Assembly: GCF_013127955.1 (NCBI RefSeq) | Contig: NZ_CP053435.1 | Location: 3,447,001 to 3,511,000 of the forward strand | DNA length: 64,000 nucleotides | Reading direction: 5' to 3' | From: Spirosoma taeanense | Lineage (GTDB): Bacteria; Bacteroidota; Bacteroidia; Cytophagales; Spirosomataceae | Part shown: piece by piece, positions 9,206 to 17,571 of the stretch | Layout of the letters: the number at the start of each line of letters is the position of its first letter | How positions within the stretch are numbered: position 1 is the first letter of the stretch | The notes under the pieces: model-generated | What the model saw: only the letters and a program-made list of their open reading frames with translations | Database searches by the model: none | What the model was told of the DNA's origin: nothing | Position numbers and translations under genes: made by a program

Positions 9206-9826
9206 ATGAAACAGTTCCGTTTATCAATTGCTGTACTGCTGTCAGTATGGAGTCTGGCAGGCATGGGAGATGCCAAAGCCGACAATGGTTCGGGAGTGAG
9301 TGGGGTGAAAGTTGAGAAGTCCGAAAGCAAAAAAGTTCGCTTATATACGCCAACCAACGTGGCTCCATCGGGTGCTCCGGTTGAAGTTGTGCTCATTGAT
9401 GCCGCTGGTACCGTATTGTACCGGGGAAGCGTACCGGCTGCCAAGCAGCACGTAACGTCGTTCAACCTGGCTAACCTGCCCGACGGTCAGTATTATCTGA
9501 CTGCCAGCAGCACCGACTGGTGGATGTCGCAGGGTCTGAGCATCCGGAACAATACGCTGACGGTTGATGAGCGTAACCTGCAGCAACTGACCCAGCCGAC
9601 GGTGACGGCCTACGAGAAAAACAAAGTAGAAGTGACGCTGCCCGCCACGAATATTTCGGACGCCAGCGTAGCCATCTACGATGATCGTAACGTAATGGTA
9701 TACTCTGAGCCAATCAGCAGCTCAGTTCGCCGGTTTGATCTGTCGTCGCTGCCCGAAGGTTCTTATACCTTCGTGGTTGGCCCTGAACAGAAGCGCTTTT
9801 CGTCGCGGATTAACGTTCGCCGGTAA
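9206..9826 (+). CDS. Secreted protein with two tandem beta-sandwich repeats resembling T9SS tail domains
   Basis: This 206-residue protein has a signal peptide (MKQFRLSIAVLLSVWSLAGMG). Its mature part contains two similar units, about residues 48-100 and 127-195. Each has a VEVxL..A strand, an IxDxxGxVxY or IYDDRNVMVY strand and an (N)LPDGQYYL or SLPEGSYTF turn. This pattern resembles the C-terminal sorting domains of the type IX secretion system, but here it makes up the whole protein and lacks the usual final basic tail. Function is unknown; a small periplasmic or surface protein is likely. Confidence 0.65.
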   Translation: MKQFRLSIAVLLSVWSLAGMGDAKADNGSGVSGVKVEKSESKKVRLYTPTNVAPSGAPVEVVLIDAAGTVLYRGSVPAAKQHVTSFNLANLPDGQYYLTASSTDWWMSQGLSIRNNTLTVDERNLQQLTQPTVTAYEKNKVEVTLPATNISDASVAIYDDRNVMVYSEPISSSVRRFDLSSLPEGSYTFVVGPEQKRFSSRINVRR

Positions 9827-9917
9827 GCATCCGATCAGTTTGATTTAGTGCATTACGCTTCACCCAACAGGCAGCCAGACTTTTCGGACAAGTCTGGTTG
9901 CTGATCCCAACTTCCAG

Positions 9918-9954
9918 CCCGCTGCTTTCACCCGAAGGCAGCGGGTTCTTTTTT
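9918..9954 (+). terminator. Intrinsic terminator
   Basis: An 8-bp GC stem (9918-9925 with 9938-9945) is followed by TTCTTTTTT. A second hairpin lies just upstream near 9875-9898. Together they end the 9206 gene before the convergent uvsE. Confidence 0.75.
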
Positions 9955-9971
9955 ACGGGATACTCAACCGC

Positions 9972-10964
9972 CTATAAGGCCACCTCGCCCGGCGCAACAA
10001 CCTCCGCCGGTGGGTTCTCAGGGTCCTGCTTCTTCTGCTGGTTCATCAGCTTAGCCAGCTTCGGCGTAATCTCGGGTTCCTCGCCCCGCAGCCGCATAAT
10101 GGCCAGCTCTTTCATTTTGGATTCAAAGACGATGTCGATATCTTTTCCGTACGTATTCGGCATCGAGTAGAGCCAGTCGGCATGGGCTTCACGCCGGGCC
10201 TTGGGGTCTTCATACGCCTGCCGCGAATCGGAGTAGTGAACCACCGGCCGGACATCCCAGGTGTTGACCGCCATCAGGAACGCTTCTTCTTCGGTTAGTC
10301 CGTCGGGGTGCAGTGAATAATGAAAGTAATCGAATACGACGGGCGTACCAATGGTTTCGTGAACCGGCACCAGATCGGCCACGCTATACAGACTCGGCCG
10401 GTCGTCGTTCTCGACCGTCAGGCGGGCGCGCAGGTTCTCGGACAGCCGCGAAAAATTCTTACAGAAGCGGGCAATCGTTCCCGGTTTGTCGCCGTAGGTT
10501 CCGCCGAGGTGGATGTTGATTTTGTTCCAGTGCGAAGGCGTCAGCCCCATCAGATCGAACACCTCAGAGTGATACTCCAGATCGGTGATGGTGTTGTCCA
10601 GCACCTTGCCCTGCCCGGCCAGGTGATTGAAGGGGCCGGGGTGGGTCGTTATCCGGATGGGTCGGCTGCCAATTTCTTCAAGCGTTGCCCGGATTTCCAC
10701 AAAGTCTGGCAGGCTGGCAATGCGGTACTCCGAGGCCCACGGAAACAGGTCCGACGACATACGGAACAGCCGGAATCCGTGCGCCAGATTCCAGTCCACG
10801 ATCTTCAGCAGGTCCTGTATATTTTTGAGCGCCAGGGCCGACGCATAGACGACGCCTTTCTCGGTGAATGTCTTTTTGATCATTCCCCGGTTCGTCATGA
10901 TTTTATCGGCCTGAAGATTCAGGTTGATGCAGGCGTACCCAACGTTAAGCGGTGTCAAATCCAT
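9972..10964 (-). CDS. uvsE: UV damage endonuclease UvsE/UvdE
   Basis: This 330-residue protein matches UV damage endonuclease, a TIM-barrel metal enzyme that nicks DNA 5' of UV photoproducts. Visible family features are GYACINLNLQ at the N-terminus, the FRMSSDLFPWAS segment, HPGPFNHLA, NIHLGGTYGDK, LTVENDD and FDYFHYSLHPDG, which supply metal-binding histidines, glutamate and aspartate. The C-terminal 35 residues are a proline/glutamate-rich extension. With the SPL-like lyase at 53.6 kb it adds to direct UV-damage repair capacity. Single gene. Confidence 0.92.
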   Translation of the reverse strand: MDLTPLNVGYACINLNLQADKIMTNRGMIKKTFTEKGVVYASALALKNIQDLLKIVDWNLAHGFRLFRMSSDLFPWASEYRIASLPDFVEIRATLEEIGSRPIRITTHPGPFNHLAGQGKVLDNTITDLEYHSEVFDLMGLTPSHWNKINIHLGGTYGDKPGTIARFCKNFSRLSENLRARLTVENDDRPSLYSVADLVPVHETIGTPVVFDYFHYSLHPDGLTEEEAFLMAVNTWDVRPVVHYSDSRQAYEDPKARREAHADWLYSMPNTYGKDIDIVFESKMKELAIMRLRGEEPEITPKLAKLMNQQKKQDPENPPAEVVAPGEVAL

Positions 10965-11177
10965 GTTGTTTTAACCGGATTATGACCCTTCCGGTTTCTT
11001 TTTCTGACCGTTCGTTCAAAAGTGAGCCAATTTCGGTGACAATCGCCGTTGGTGGCTTATCTTCCCGTTACAGCCCGGTTTTTTGTGGCATTTTCGAAGA
11101 TTAAACCCAGTTAATCAGTAACGTTTTATGGCTAGGCCAGGGTAGCCGGACTGCCCGCAGCACTTGGAAACCCGTGT

Positions 11178-11576
11178 ATGGAAGATTTTACCCCTGAGCA
11201 CATCGTCGGCATTGCAAACGGCTACCGGAATATGGCCCGCGCCCTGAACGAGCTTCAGGTAAGGCGCTGGCCGGAGCTGACGCACGAACAGCACCTGGAC
11301 CTGAACGCCTATCAGAACAGCCTGCTCAACCGGGCGCAGGACATCCAGACGCTGACCGTCCGACCGGCTTTCGATAAAGCCGCCGATATGGCCGCTGCCA
11401 TTCGGGAGGCCACGCATGTAGCTCAGGCCAGCCTGAAGCACACCCGTAACCTGACCATCGCCCTAAACATTGGCGCCATCACGGTGGCACTGGCGTCTTA
11501 CGTTGCCCGCGCCAATCTGCGGGGAATTGAAACCGCCCTGCGCGAACTGGGCGAGCTTCTGGTTTCGGAGGACTAG
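11178..11576 (+). CDS. Small helical protein of unknown function
   Basis: The product has 132 residues and is mostly helical. A hydrophobic stretch at about residues 95-110 (TIALNIGAITVALASY) may insert in the membrane. No family is recognised. The ATG at 11178 is supported by codon use matching the neighbours, and the gene ends just before a strong bidirectional terminator shared with slyD. Confidence 0.55.
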   Translation: MEDFTPEHIVGIANGYRNMARALNELQVRRWPELTHEQHLDLNAYQNSLLNRAQDIQTLTVRPAFDKAADMAAAIREATHVAQASLKHTRNLTIALNIGAITVALASYVARANLRGIETALRELGELLVSED

Positions 11577-11598
11577 TCTCTGGCCGACCCTTAAAACC

Positions 11599-11642
11599 AA
11601 ACGAGGTGTGAGCTGCTGTCAGAAAGCACTCACACCTCGTTT
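11599..11642. terminator. Bidirectional terminator
   Basis: A perfect 14-bp stem (11599-11612 with 11629-11642) with AAA at one end and TTT at the other lies between convergent genes. Confidence 0.85.
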
Positions 11643-11656
11643 GCGGGGTACATTTT

Positions 11657-12109
11657 TTACAGAATCAATCCCGACGGCGATTTCACACCAACCAGTTCAA
11701 CCTCAAAGGTCAGATCCTGACCGGCCAGGGGGTGGTTGGCATCGAGCGTAACGTTCGTTTCGGTCAGGTCGCGCACAATCACGGGAATAGGCCGGGGATT
11801 GCCATCTTCGTGCATATTAAGCGTCATGCCCACCTCAAGCGGAATATCGGCTGGAATATCCGAGCGATTCAGCGTGAAGATCATCTCTTCGTTGGCCGGA
11901 CCGTAAGCATCTTCAACGGGAATGTTGATGGTTTTCTTCTCACCCTGATTCATACCCTCAACGCCCTCGTCGAACCCTTTGATCACCTGTCCACTACCCA
12001 CTGTAAACTCCAGCGGAGTGCGGCCCGCCGACGAGTCGAATACAGTTCCATCAGTCAGGGTACCGGTATAATGTACCTGAACGGTATCACCGGATTTAGC
12101 TTGTGCCAT
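11657..12109 (-). CDS. SlyD-like FKBP-type peptidyl-prolyl isomerase
   Basis: The 150-residue protein has the split FKBP fold of SlyD. VQVHYTGTLTDGTVFDSS starts the FKBP part, an insert-in-flap chaperone domain lies at about residues 70-120 (GPANEEMIFTLNRSDIP and following) and DANHPLAGQDLTFEVELV closes the isomerase domain. It lacks the histidine-rich metal-binding tail of the E. coli protein. It acts as a cytoplasmic folding helper. Confidence 0.9.
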   Translation of the reverse strand: MAQAKSGDTVQVHYTGTLTDGTVFDSSAGRTPLEFTVGSGQVIKGFDEGVEGMNQGEKKTINIPVEDAYGPANEEMIFTLNRSDIPADIPLEVGMTLNMHEDGNPRPIPVIVRDLTETNVTLDANHPLAGQDLTFEVELVGVKSPSGLIL

Positions 12110-12372
12110 AGTTCTATTGGTTTGGTAAACGCTGCCACAAACCTACCGAAAGTTATGGCAAGGCATGGGCTATACGCTAATTTTTGACCAACTCCTTGCA
12201 CAGCCCAAAAGTTCACGCGGTGGCTGATTCTGTATGGGCACTACCAGACTACGGCCGATATTTCCCGCTGCGCTTGCCAGCCCGTATTTCCTGGATAACT
12301 TGCCGCATGGAAACAGAAGGCAGGCGGAGTAACCTCCTGCTCCAATTCCTTTCCTGCTAAACTCGTTACCCG

Positions 12373-13218
12373 ATGCAATCCCTGTTTCTTACGCTCCCGA
12401 TCCTTCTGCTTTCACTCACGCGCCTTTCGGCCCAGTCTCCACCCAAACAGGCCGACTGGCAGTCCCTTTTCAACGGAAAGAACCTGAACGGCTGGGAAAC
12501 CTATCTCGACCGACCGTATAGCAAAAGCGAACCGGGCCAGCAAGCGGCTCCGCTGGGCCTGAATAACGACCCGAATCACGTTTTTTCAGTCGTTACGGTC
12601 GATGGTCAGCCCGCCCTGCGCATTTCGGGCGAAACGTTCGGGGGTATCAATACCCTGGCCGATTTTGAGAACTATCACCTGCGGCTGGAATTTAAATGGG
12701 GGCAGCAGCAATGGCCGCCCAAACTCGGCCAGCCGCGGGATAGCGGTCTTCTATACCATAGTGTAGGCAAACACGGTACGCCCATGCTGTGGATGGAATC
12801 GTTTGAGTTTCAGATTCAGGAAGGCGACTGTGGCGACTATTGGGGCGTTATGGACGTAGCGGCCGACATCCCCGCCCGAAAAAACGATAAGGGCAAATAC
12901 GTATATCAACCCGGCAGTCCCCTGATTACGTTTCAGGACAAGACGCCTAATGGCCGATCGTGCCTGAAAAGTCCGGATGCCGAAAAGCCTTCCGGCCAGT
13001 GGAATACCGTGGATCTGTACTGCGTGGGCGACACCTGTCTGCACGTCATGAACGGGAAAGTAAACATGGTGCTGCTGAACACCCGCCATCTGGTCAACGG
13101 ACAGATGCAGCCGCTTACCAGGGGCAAAATTCAGATTCAGTCGGAAGGGGCCGAAGTATATTACCGGAATATTCTGGTCCGTTCTATAAAGCAACTCCCG
13201 GCCGGGTTATTCCAGTAG
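12373..13218 (+). CDS. Secreted DUF1080 (3-keto-disaccharide hydrolase-type) protein
   Basis: This 281-residue protein starts with a signal peptide ending near LSAQS and then has the DUF1080 start DWQSLFNGKNLNGWETYL. FENYHLRLEFKWG, RDSGLLYHSVG and MESFEFQIQEGDCGDYWGV follow, all typical of this concanavalin-like domain. Family members bind or cleave sugars, including 3-keto-glucosides; the substrate here is unknown. It lies 44 bases upstream of the metallo-beta-lactamase gene on the same strand, so the two may share a transcript. Confidence 0.85.
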   Translation: MQSLFLTLPILLLSLTRLSAQSPPKQADWQSLFNGKNLNGWETYLDRPYSKSEPGQQAAPLGLNNDPNHVFSVVTVDGQPALRISGETFGGINTLADFENYHLRLEFKWGQQQWPPKLGQPRDSGLLYHSVGKHGTPMLWMESFEFQIQEGDCGDYWGVMDVAADIPARKNDKGKYVYQPGSPLITFQDKTPNGRSCLKSPDAEKPSGQWNTVDLYCVGDTCLHVMNGKVNMVLLNTRHLVNGQMQPLTRGKIQIQSEGAEVYYRNILVRSIKQLPAGLFQ

Positions 13219-13262
13219 CCAGTACCGGTTTATCCTAACGTAACACGCGAAACTTGTCAAGC

Positions 13263-14012
13263 ATGCTTATCCTGAGAGCGCTCTGTTTCTTCCTTCTTTT
13301 CCACGGGTTTGTTCAGGCCCAATCGTCGCCCAAGCCCAAACTGACGGTTACCCCACTTAATGACCGGGTTTACGTCCACACGACCTACGGCATTTACCTG
13401 AACAACGCGATTCCGTCGAATGGATTGATAATCAAAACGACTGATGGAATCGTCCTGGTCGACACTGGCTGGGACAGCGATGGCAATACGGATAATACTC
13501 GGCAACTGCTGCGGTGGGTTGCCGATAGTCTTCGCCAGCCCGTCCGACTTTGCATTGTTACCCACGCTCACGAAGACCGGGTGGGCGGCATCAGCGAGCT
13601 CCGCAAAGCGGGGGTTCGGGTCATCAGTACACCCCTGACGGCTCAAAAGTCGCTTAAGCTGGGCTACGAAGCGCCCGAAGGCATTCTACCGGCTGATACG
13701 ACCTTTACCATTGGGCAGGAGCCAATTCGCTGCTATTTTCCGGGCGAAGGCCATACCAGCGACAACATTGTTGTGTGGTTGCCCCGGCATCAGATTCTGC
13801 ACGGAGGCTGTTTTGTCAAGAGTGTGGCTGCTTTCGGCATGGGGAATGTCGCCGACGCGAATTTAAACGAATGGGGCAACTCTGTCCGGCGGGTCATGCA
13901 ACAATTCGGAACAGCCAGGCTTGTGATTCCCGGCCATGAGGAATGGAGTGATACCAAAGCGCTCGAACACACCCTGCGGTTGCTGGAAAAACACGCGGCC
14001 TCAAAACGCTGA
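13263..14012 (+). CDS. Subclass B1 metallo-beta-lactamase
   Basis: This is a periplasmic zinc enzyme that hydrolyses beta-lactams. The ATG at 13263 gives a 249-residue protein with a clean signal peptide ending in VQAQ; an in-frame TTG at 13254 would only add three residues. All six B1 zinc ligands are visible: His101, His103 and Asp105 in HAHEDR, His164 in GEGHTSDN, Cys183 in HGGCFVKS and His225 in IPGHEEW. Lys186, equivalent to the substrate-binding Lys224 of B1 enzymes, and GNVADANLNEW are also present. The complete zinc set sets it apart from the many general MBL-fold hydrolases. It appears chromosomal, with no mobile element nearby. Confidence 0.9.
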   Translation: MLILRALCFFLLFHGFVQAQSSPKPKLTVTPLNDRVYVHTTYGIYLNNAIPSNGLIIKTTDGIVLVDTGWDSDGNTDNTRQLLRWVADSLRQPVRLCIVTHAHEDRVGGISELRKAGVRVISTPLTAQKSLKLGYEAPEGILPADTTFTIGQEPIRCYFPGEGHTSDNIVVWLPRHQILHGGCFVKSVAAFGMGNVADANLNEWGNSVRRVMQQFGTARLVIPGHEEWSDTKALEHTLRLLEKHAASKR

Positions 14013-14064
14013 TGGGCATTTTGTAGCATCCAGCCCCGTTGGCATACGATCAGGATACTACAAA

Positions 14065-14098
14065 AAAAGCCGCGTCAGCAGAACTGAACGCGGCTTTT
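14065..14098. terminator. Bidirectional terminator
   Basis: An 11-bp stem (14065-14075 with 14088-14098) is flanked by A-run and T-run. It separates the beta-lactamase gene from the convergent Tat-SDR gene. Confidence 0.85.
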
Positions 14099-14121
14099 CT
14101 GGAGGGCATAGGCCACCTAGG

Positions 14122-15138
14122 CTAAGGCTGCCCCTTACCTCCAGCGGCTCCATACACCTGACCCGTAGCAAAGCTGGCATCGCTGGCCGCCAGCTGTACG
14201 TAAATCGAAGCCAGCTCCACCGGTTGACCGGGGCGGCCCAGGGAGGTATCTCCGCCGAAGGTTTTCAGTTTCTCCGCCGTGGCACCACCGCTGGGCTGTA
14301 AGGGCGTCCAGATCGGTCCCGGCGCGACGCCGTTCACGCGTATTCCTTTCGGCCCCAGTTGTTTAGCCAGCGACTTAACAAAATTCATCGTAGCCGCTTT
14401 CGTCTGGGCATAATCATAGAGGTTGGGCGATGGATCATAGGCCTGCTCGGAGGTTGTCCCAATAATGGCGGAGCCGGGTGGCATATGCGGCAGAGCGGCT
14501 TTTATGATCCAGAACGGCGCGTAAATATTCGTCTTCATGGTTGCGTCGAAATCCTCCGAAGTAAGGTCCAGAATGGACTCGCGTTGCTGTTGCCGGGCCG
14601 CGTTGCTGACCAGAATATCCAGCCCCCCCAATCCTTTTACGGCTTCATCGACCAGTCGCTTGCAGAAGGCTTCGTCCCGAATATCGCCGGGAATAGCAAT
14701 TGCCTTCCGGCCTTCTTTCTTAATTAAATCAATTACTTCTTTCGCATCGGGCTCTTCAGCGGGCAGGTAGTTGATGGCTACGTCGGCGCCTTCGCGGGCG
14801 TAAGCAATGGCCGCAGCGCGACCCATACCCGAGTCCCCCCCGGTGATCAACGCTTTCCGTCCCTGCAAACGACCCGAGCCTTTATAGCTGGTTTCACCAT
14901 GATCGGGCCGCGGATTCATTTTGCTGGCCAGACCCGGCCAGGGCTGCATGGGCGTATTGAACGGAGGCCTGGGGTATTTGGTGGTCGGATCGACAAGCGG
15001 TGCCGGAGCAGACGTATTGAAACCAGGTGCCGATGTTTCCGAAGCGGCAAATACCGGAGGTACCATTACGGAAGCCGCCAGGCCGCTTCCAATCCCGCCA
15101 ATAACCTGGCGTCTGCTTACTTGATTCTCATTCATCAT
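14122..15138 (-). CDS. Tat-exported SDR oxidoreductase (YghA/YhdG-like)
   Basis: This 338-residue SDR has an N-terminal twin-arginine signal (SRRQVIGGIGSG, residues 8-19), so it is likely folded in the cytoplasm and exported. A proline-rich linker leads to the Rossmann domain: ALITGGDSGMGRAAA, NAARQQ, ISD-type active-site region and YDYAQTKAA with Tyr-x3-Lys. It matches the extended SDRs annotated as glucose-1-dehydrogenase-like or YghA (about 290-340 residues). Substrate is unknown. Tandem ATGs at the start leave the first residue uncertain. Confidence 0.85.
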   Translation of the reverse strand: MMNENQVSRRQVIGGIGSGLAASVMVPPVFAASETSAPGFNTSAPAPLVDPTTKYPRPPFNTPMQPWPGLASKMNPRPDHGETSYKGSGRLQGRKALITGGDSGMGRAAAIAYAREGADVAINYLPAEEPDAKEVIDLIKKEGRKAIAIPGDIRDEAFCKRLVDEAVKGLGGLDILVSNAARQQQRESILDLTSEDFDATMKTNIYAPFWIIKAALPHMPPGSAIIGTTSEQAYDPSPNLYDYAQTKAATMNFVKSLAKQLGPKGIRVNGVAPGPIWTPLQPSGGATAEKLKTFGGDTSLGRPGQPVELASIYVQLAASDASFATGQVYGAAGGKGQP

Positions 15139-15313
15139 GGTTGTATTCTGTCGTTGAGTAAATACTTGTTGTAAACACGATATACTCTATAATTCGAGTA
15201 TAGCAGGTAACCTGTGTTTTAACGGTAAGGTTACCGCATTCTTTATTTTTTAATCCGGATAAGCAGTAGCCAGAGCGTTCTGCAGACAGGTTACGAAGCC
15301 CGAAGGCATCCCG

Positions 15314-15571
15314 CTACGGGTAACTGGAGTCAGCTATGAATATCCTGGCAAGCTGACTACCTATGTAGCAGTGAACCGCCGGATGCTGCGTAAAGAACTG
15401 AGCGTAATACTGCTGAAGCTGCTGGCGGTTCTCAAACCGCCGGATAATCGTATTGGGGAATACGTATAAACGGGTCGCAACGCTGTAAGGAGCGGCAGAT
15501 TCCTCGGCATTGTGCCGGTTCCAGGCATCAAGCTGCTGGACCAACTGCGCGGGCGTTAACTAATTCCCGTC
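15314..15571 (-). pseudogene. Degenerate SnoaL/NTF2-like gene remnant
   Basis: The minus strand encodes about 80 residues resembling the front half of SnoaL-like (nuclear transport factor 2) proteins: a QLDAWNRHNAE helix, PYS/LYVFPN, then ENRQQLQQYYAQFFTQHPAVHCYIG. The usual second half (the strand with a GN.VID.E pattern) is missing; a stop follows SSYP at 15314. The homology also extends upstream of the TTG at 15544, into LTPAQLVQ directly after a TAG, so no proper start remains. Loss of both ends suggests a decayed gene. A short functional protein cannot be excluded. Confidence 0.55.
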
Positions 15572-15580
15572 AACGCCCGC
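15549..15580. other. Small GC-rich hairpin
   Basis: Arms GCGGGCGTT (15549-15557) and AACGCCCGC (15572-15580) pair perfectly and are followed on the plus strand by TATATTTTAT. It may be a leftover terminator at the decayed SnoaL-like locus. Confidence 0.45.
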
Positions 15581-15748
15581 TATATTTTATCCGCTGATGG
15601 CTGGCAAGTCAGTTCCGTCCTGTTAGTCTACCAGCCTACTGGTATTCGTCAGAACAATAGCCCTTATCAATCCGTTGTTTTTCATAAATTCATTACTCAG
15701 CTACACCAGCCTACCTTTTCACGATAAATCCCGTATTCGACGAACTGC

Positions 15749-16534
15749 ATGATGGACGAACACGAATCACCTGAATTGACGGATGACGAAAAGAAGCTCT
15801 TTGCTGACCTGATGCCGGAAGACCTTAATGAAATTCTGGATACGGGCGTAAACCGACGTCATTTTCTTAAACTGATAACCCTGGCGGGGGGCGGCATCCT
15901 GGCTGCTCAGTCGGCGGTAGCCGAGCAGCTGCTCTCCCGTCCGCCCAGCCTCCCACCGGCGGAACTGGCTCCGGCCAGTCTGGAGAATGGCGTAAACGTA
16001 GCGTTCAGGGTCAACGGTACCGCCCAGAAACTATCGGTCGATTCCCGCATGACCCTGCTCGACACGCTGCGCGAACGGCTGGAACTGACTGGTTCCAAGA
16101 AAGGTTGCGACCACGGTCAGTGCGGAGCCTGTACGGTTATCGTCGATGGGCGCCGGGTGTTGTCCTGTCTGACCTTAGCTGCGAGCTGCGAAGGCAAGAC
16201 CGTACAGACAATCGAAGGGCTCTCGCAGGGCAGCAAGCTACACCCCATGCAGGAGTCGTTCCTCAAGCACGATGGGTTCCAGTGCGGCTTCTGTACGCCC
16301 GGTCAGATCTGCTCGGCGGTGGCTATGCTGGATGAAGCCAGAAAAGGACACGTAAGCTACGTAACCGAGAACGTGCGCAAACCAATGGGTCCGGTGCAGT
16401 TATCGAACGAGGAGATTCGGGAGCGGATGTCGGGGAATCTATGCCGCTGCGGGGCCTATCCCAACATCGTCGCTGCCATTCAGGAAGTCCATAGCGGAAA
16501 GCCCGTTAAGCAGAAATTCCTCTTCACCACCTAA
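15749..16534 (+). CDS. 2Fe-2S subunit of a periplasmic molybdenum hydroxylase (PaoA/YagT-like)
   Basis: This 261-residue subunit carries electrons from the molybdenum site. A twin-arginine signal (NRRHFLKLITLAGGG, Arg36-Arg37) follows an unusually long acidic N-terminus and points to Tat export of the whole complex. Cluster I ligands are Cys120, Cys125, Cys128 and Cys140; cluster II ligands are Cys179, Cys182, Cys232 and Cys234 (CRCG). The order small-FAD-large subunit and the Tat signal match the E. coli aldehyde oxidoreductase PaoABC. Confidence 0.9.
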   Translation: MMDEHESPELTDDEKKLFADLMPEDLNEILDTGVNRRHFLKLITLAGGGILAAQSAVAEQLLSRPPSLPPAELAPASLENGVNVAFRVNGTAQKLSVDSRMTLLDTLRERLELTGSKKGCDHGQCGACTVIVDGRRVLSCLTLAASCEGKTVQTIEGLSQGSKLHPMQESFLKHDGFQCGFCTPGQICSAVAMLDEARKGHVSYVTENVRKPMGPVQLSNEEIRERMSGNLCRCGAYPNIVAAIQEVHSGKPVKQKFLFTT

Positions 16535-16551
16535 CCCTTACGCCGTACGCA

Positions 16552-17559
16552 ATGAGACCGTTCACCTACACCCGGGCCAAAGACCCTTTAGCTGCCATTA
16601 AACTGCTGGGTGGTAATCCGAATGCCCGATTCCTCGCCGGCGGCACGAATCTGCTGGACCTCATGAAAGAGGACGTAGAGCGACCTACTGCCCTGATTGA
16701 TATTTCTGAACTGGGCCTGACCGACATCAAGACCATCACCGCTGGCACCAATAAAGGCGGCATTTCGATGGGTGGGTTAGGCAGAAATACCGACGCAGCC
16801 AACCACCCCCTCATTCGCCAGAACTACCCTCTCCTGACGCAGGCGATTCTGGCGGGAGCATCGGGGCAGATCCGGAACATGGCGACCAATGGCGGAAACC
16901 TGCTGCAACGGACGCGCTGCCAGTATTTTTATGAGGTGGCTATGCCCTGCAACAAACGCGAACCTGGCACTGGCTGCGGGGCCCTGGAGGGCATCAACCG
17001 GATGCACGCCATCTTTGGCTGGTCGGATAAATGCGTAGCCGTGTACCCATCGGATATGGCCGTTGCGCTGGCCGCGCTGGATGCGGTGGTCAAGGTACGA
17101 AATGCAGCCGGTCAGGAACATAGTATTCCGTTTGCCGATTTCCACCGGTTGCCGGGCGACAAACCCGAGCAGGATACGAACCTGATGCATGGTGAGCTGA
17201 TTACTGCCATTGAGCTGCCCCAAAACAGGTTTGCCGACAAGTCATATTACCTCAAAGTGCGGGATCGGGCTTCGTATGCGTTCGCGCTGGTGTCGGTGGC
17301 AGCCGCGTTAGAAACCCAGGGAAATACAATCAGGCAGGCCCGCATCGCGATGGGTGGAGTGGCGCACAAACCCTGGCGGGCCTTGAAAGCCGAGCAGATG
17401 CTAATTGGAAAAGAAGCTACGACGGAGAACTTCAAACAGGCTGCCGACGCCGAAATGGCCGATGCAAAGCCGCTGGAGCATAACAAGTTTAAAGTCGAAC
17501 TGGGTAACCGAAGCATCGTTCTGGCCTTACAGATGGCTATGAACGGCGGCAAGGCGTAA
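16552..17559 (+). CDS. FAD-binding subunit of molybdenum hydroxylase (PaoB/YagS-like)
   Basis: This 335-residue subunit has the FAD motif FLAGGTNLLDLMK (residues 27-39) and NMATNGGNLLQRTRC (109-123). Four cysteines at 123, 133, 142 and 161, with CNKREPGTGC in the middle, match the extra 4Fe-4S cluster found in PaoB and 4-hydroxybenzoyl-CoA reductase rather than simple xanthine dehydrogenases. It starts 18 bases after the 2Fe-2S gene. Confidence 0.9.
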   Translation: MRPFTYTRAKDPLAAIKLLGGNPNARFLAGGTNLLDLMKEDVERPTALIDISELGLTDIKTITAGTNKGGISMGGLGRNTDAANHPLIRQNYPLLTQAILAGASGQIRNMATNGGNLLQRTRCQYFYEVAMPCNKREPGTGCGALEGINRMHAIFGWSDKCVAVYPSDMAVALAALDAVVKVRNAAGQEHSIPFADFHRLPGDKPEQDTNLMHGELITAIELPQNRFADKSYYLKVRDRASYAFALVSVAAALETQGNTIRQARIAMGGVAHKPWRALKAEQMLIGKEATTENFKQAADAEMADAKPLEHNKFKVELGNRSIVLALQMAMNGGKA

Positions 17560-17571
17560 CGTCAACCAACC

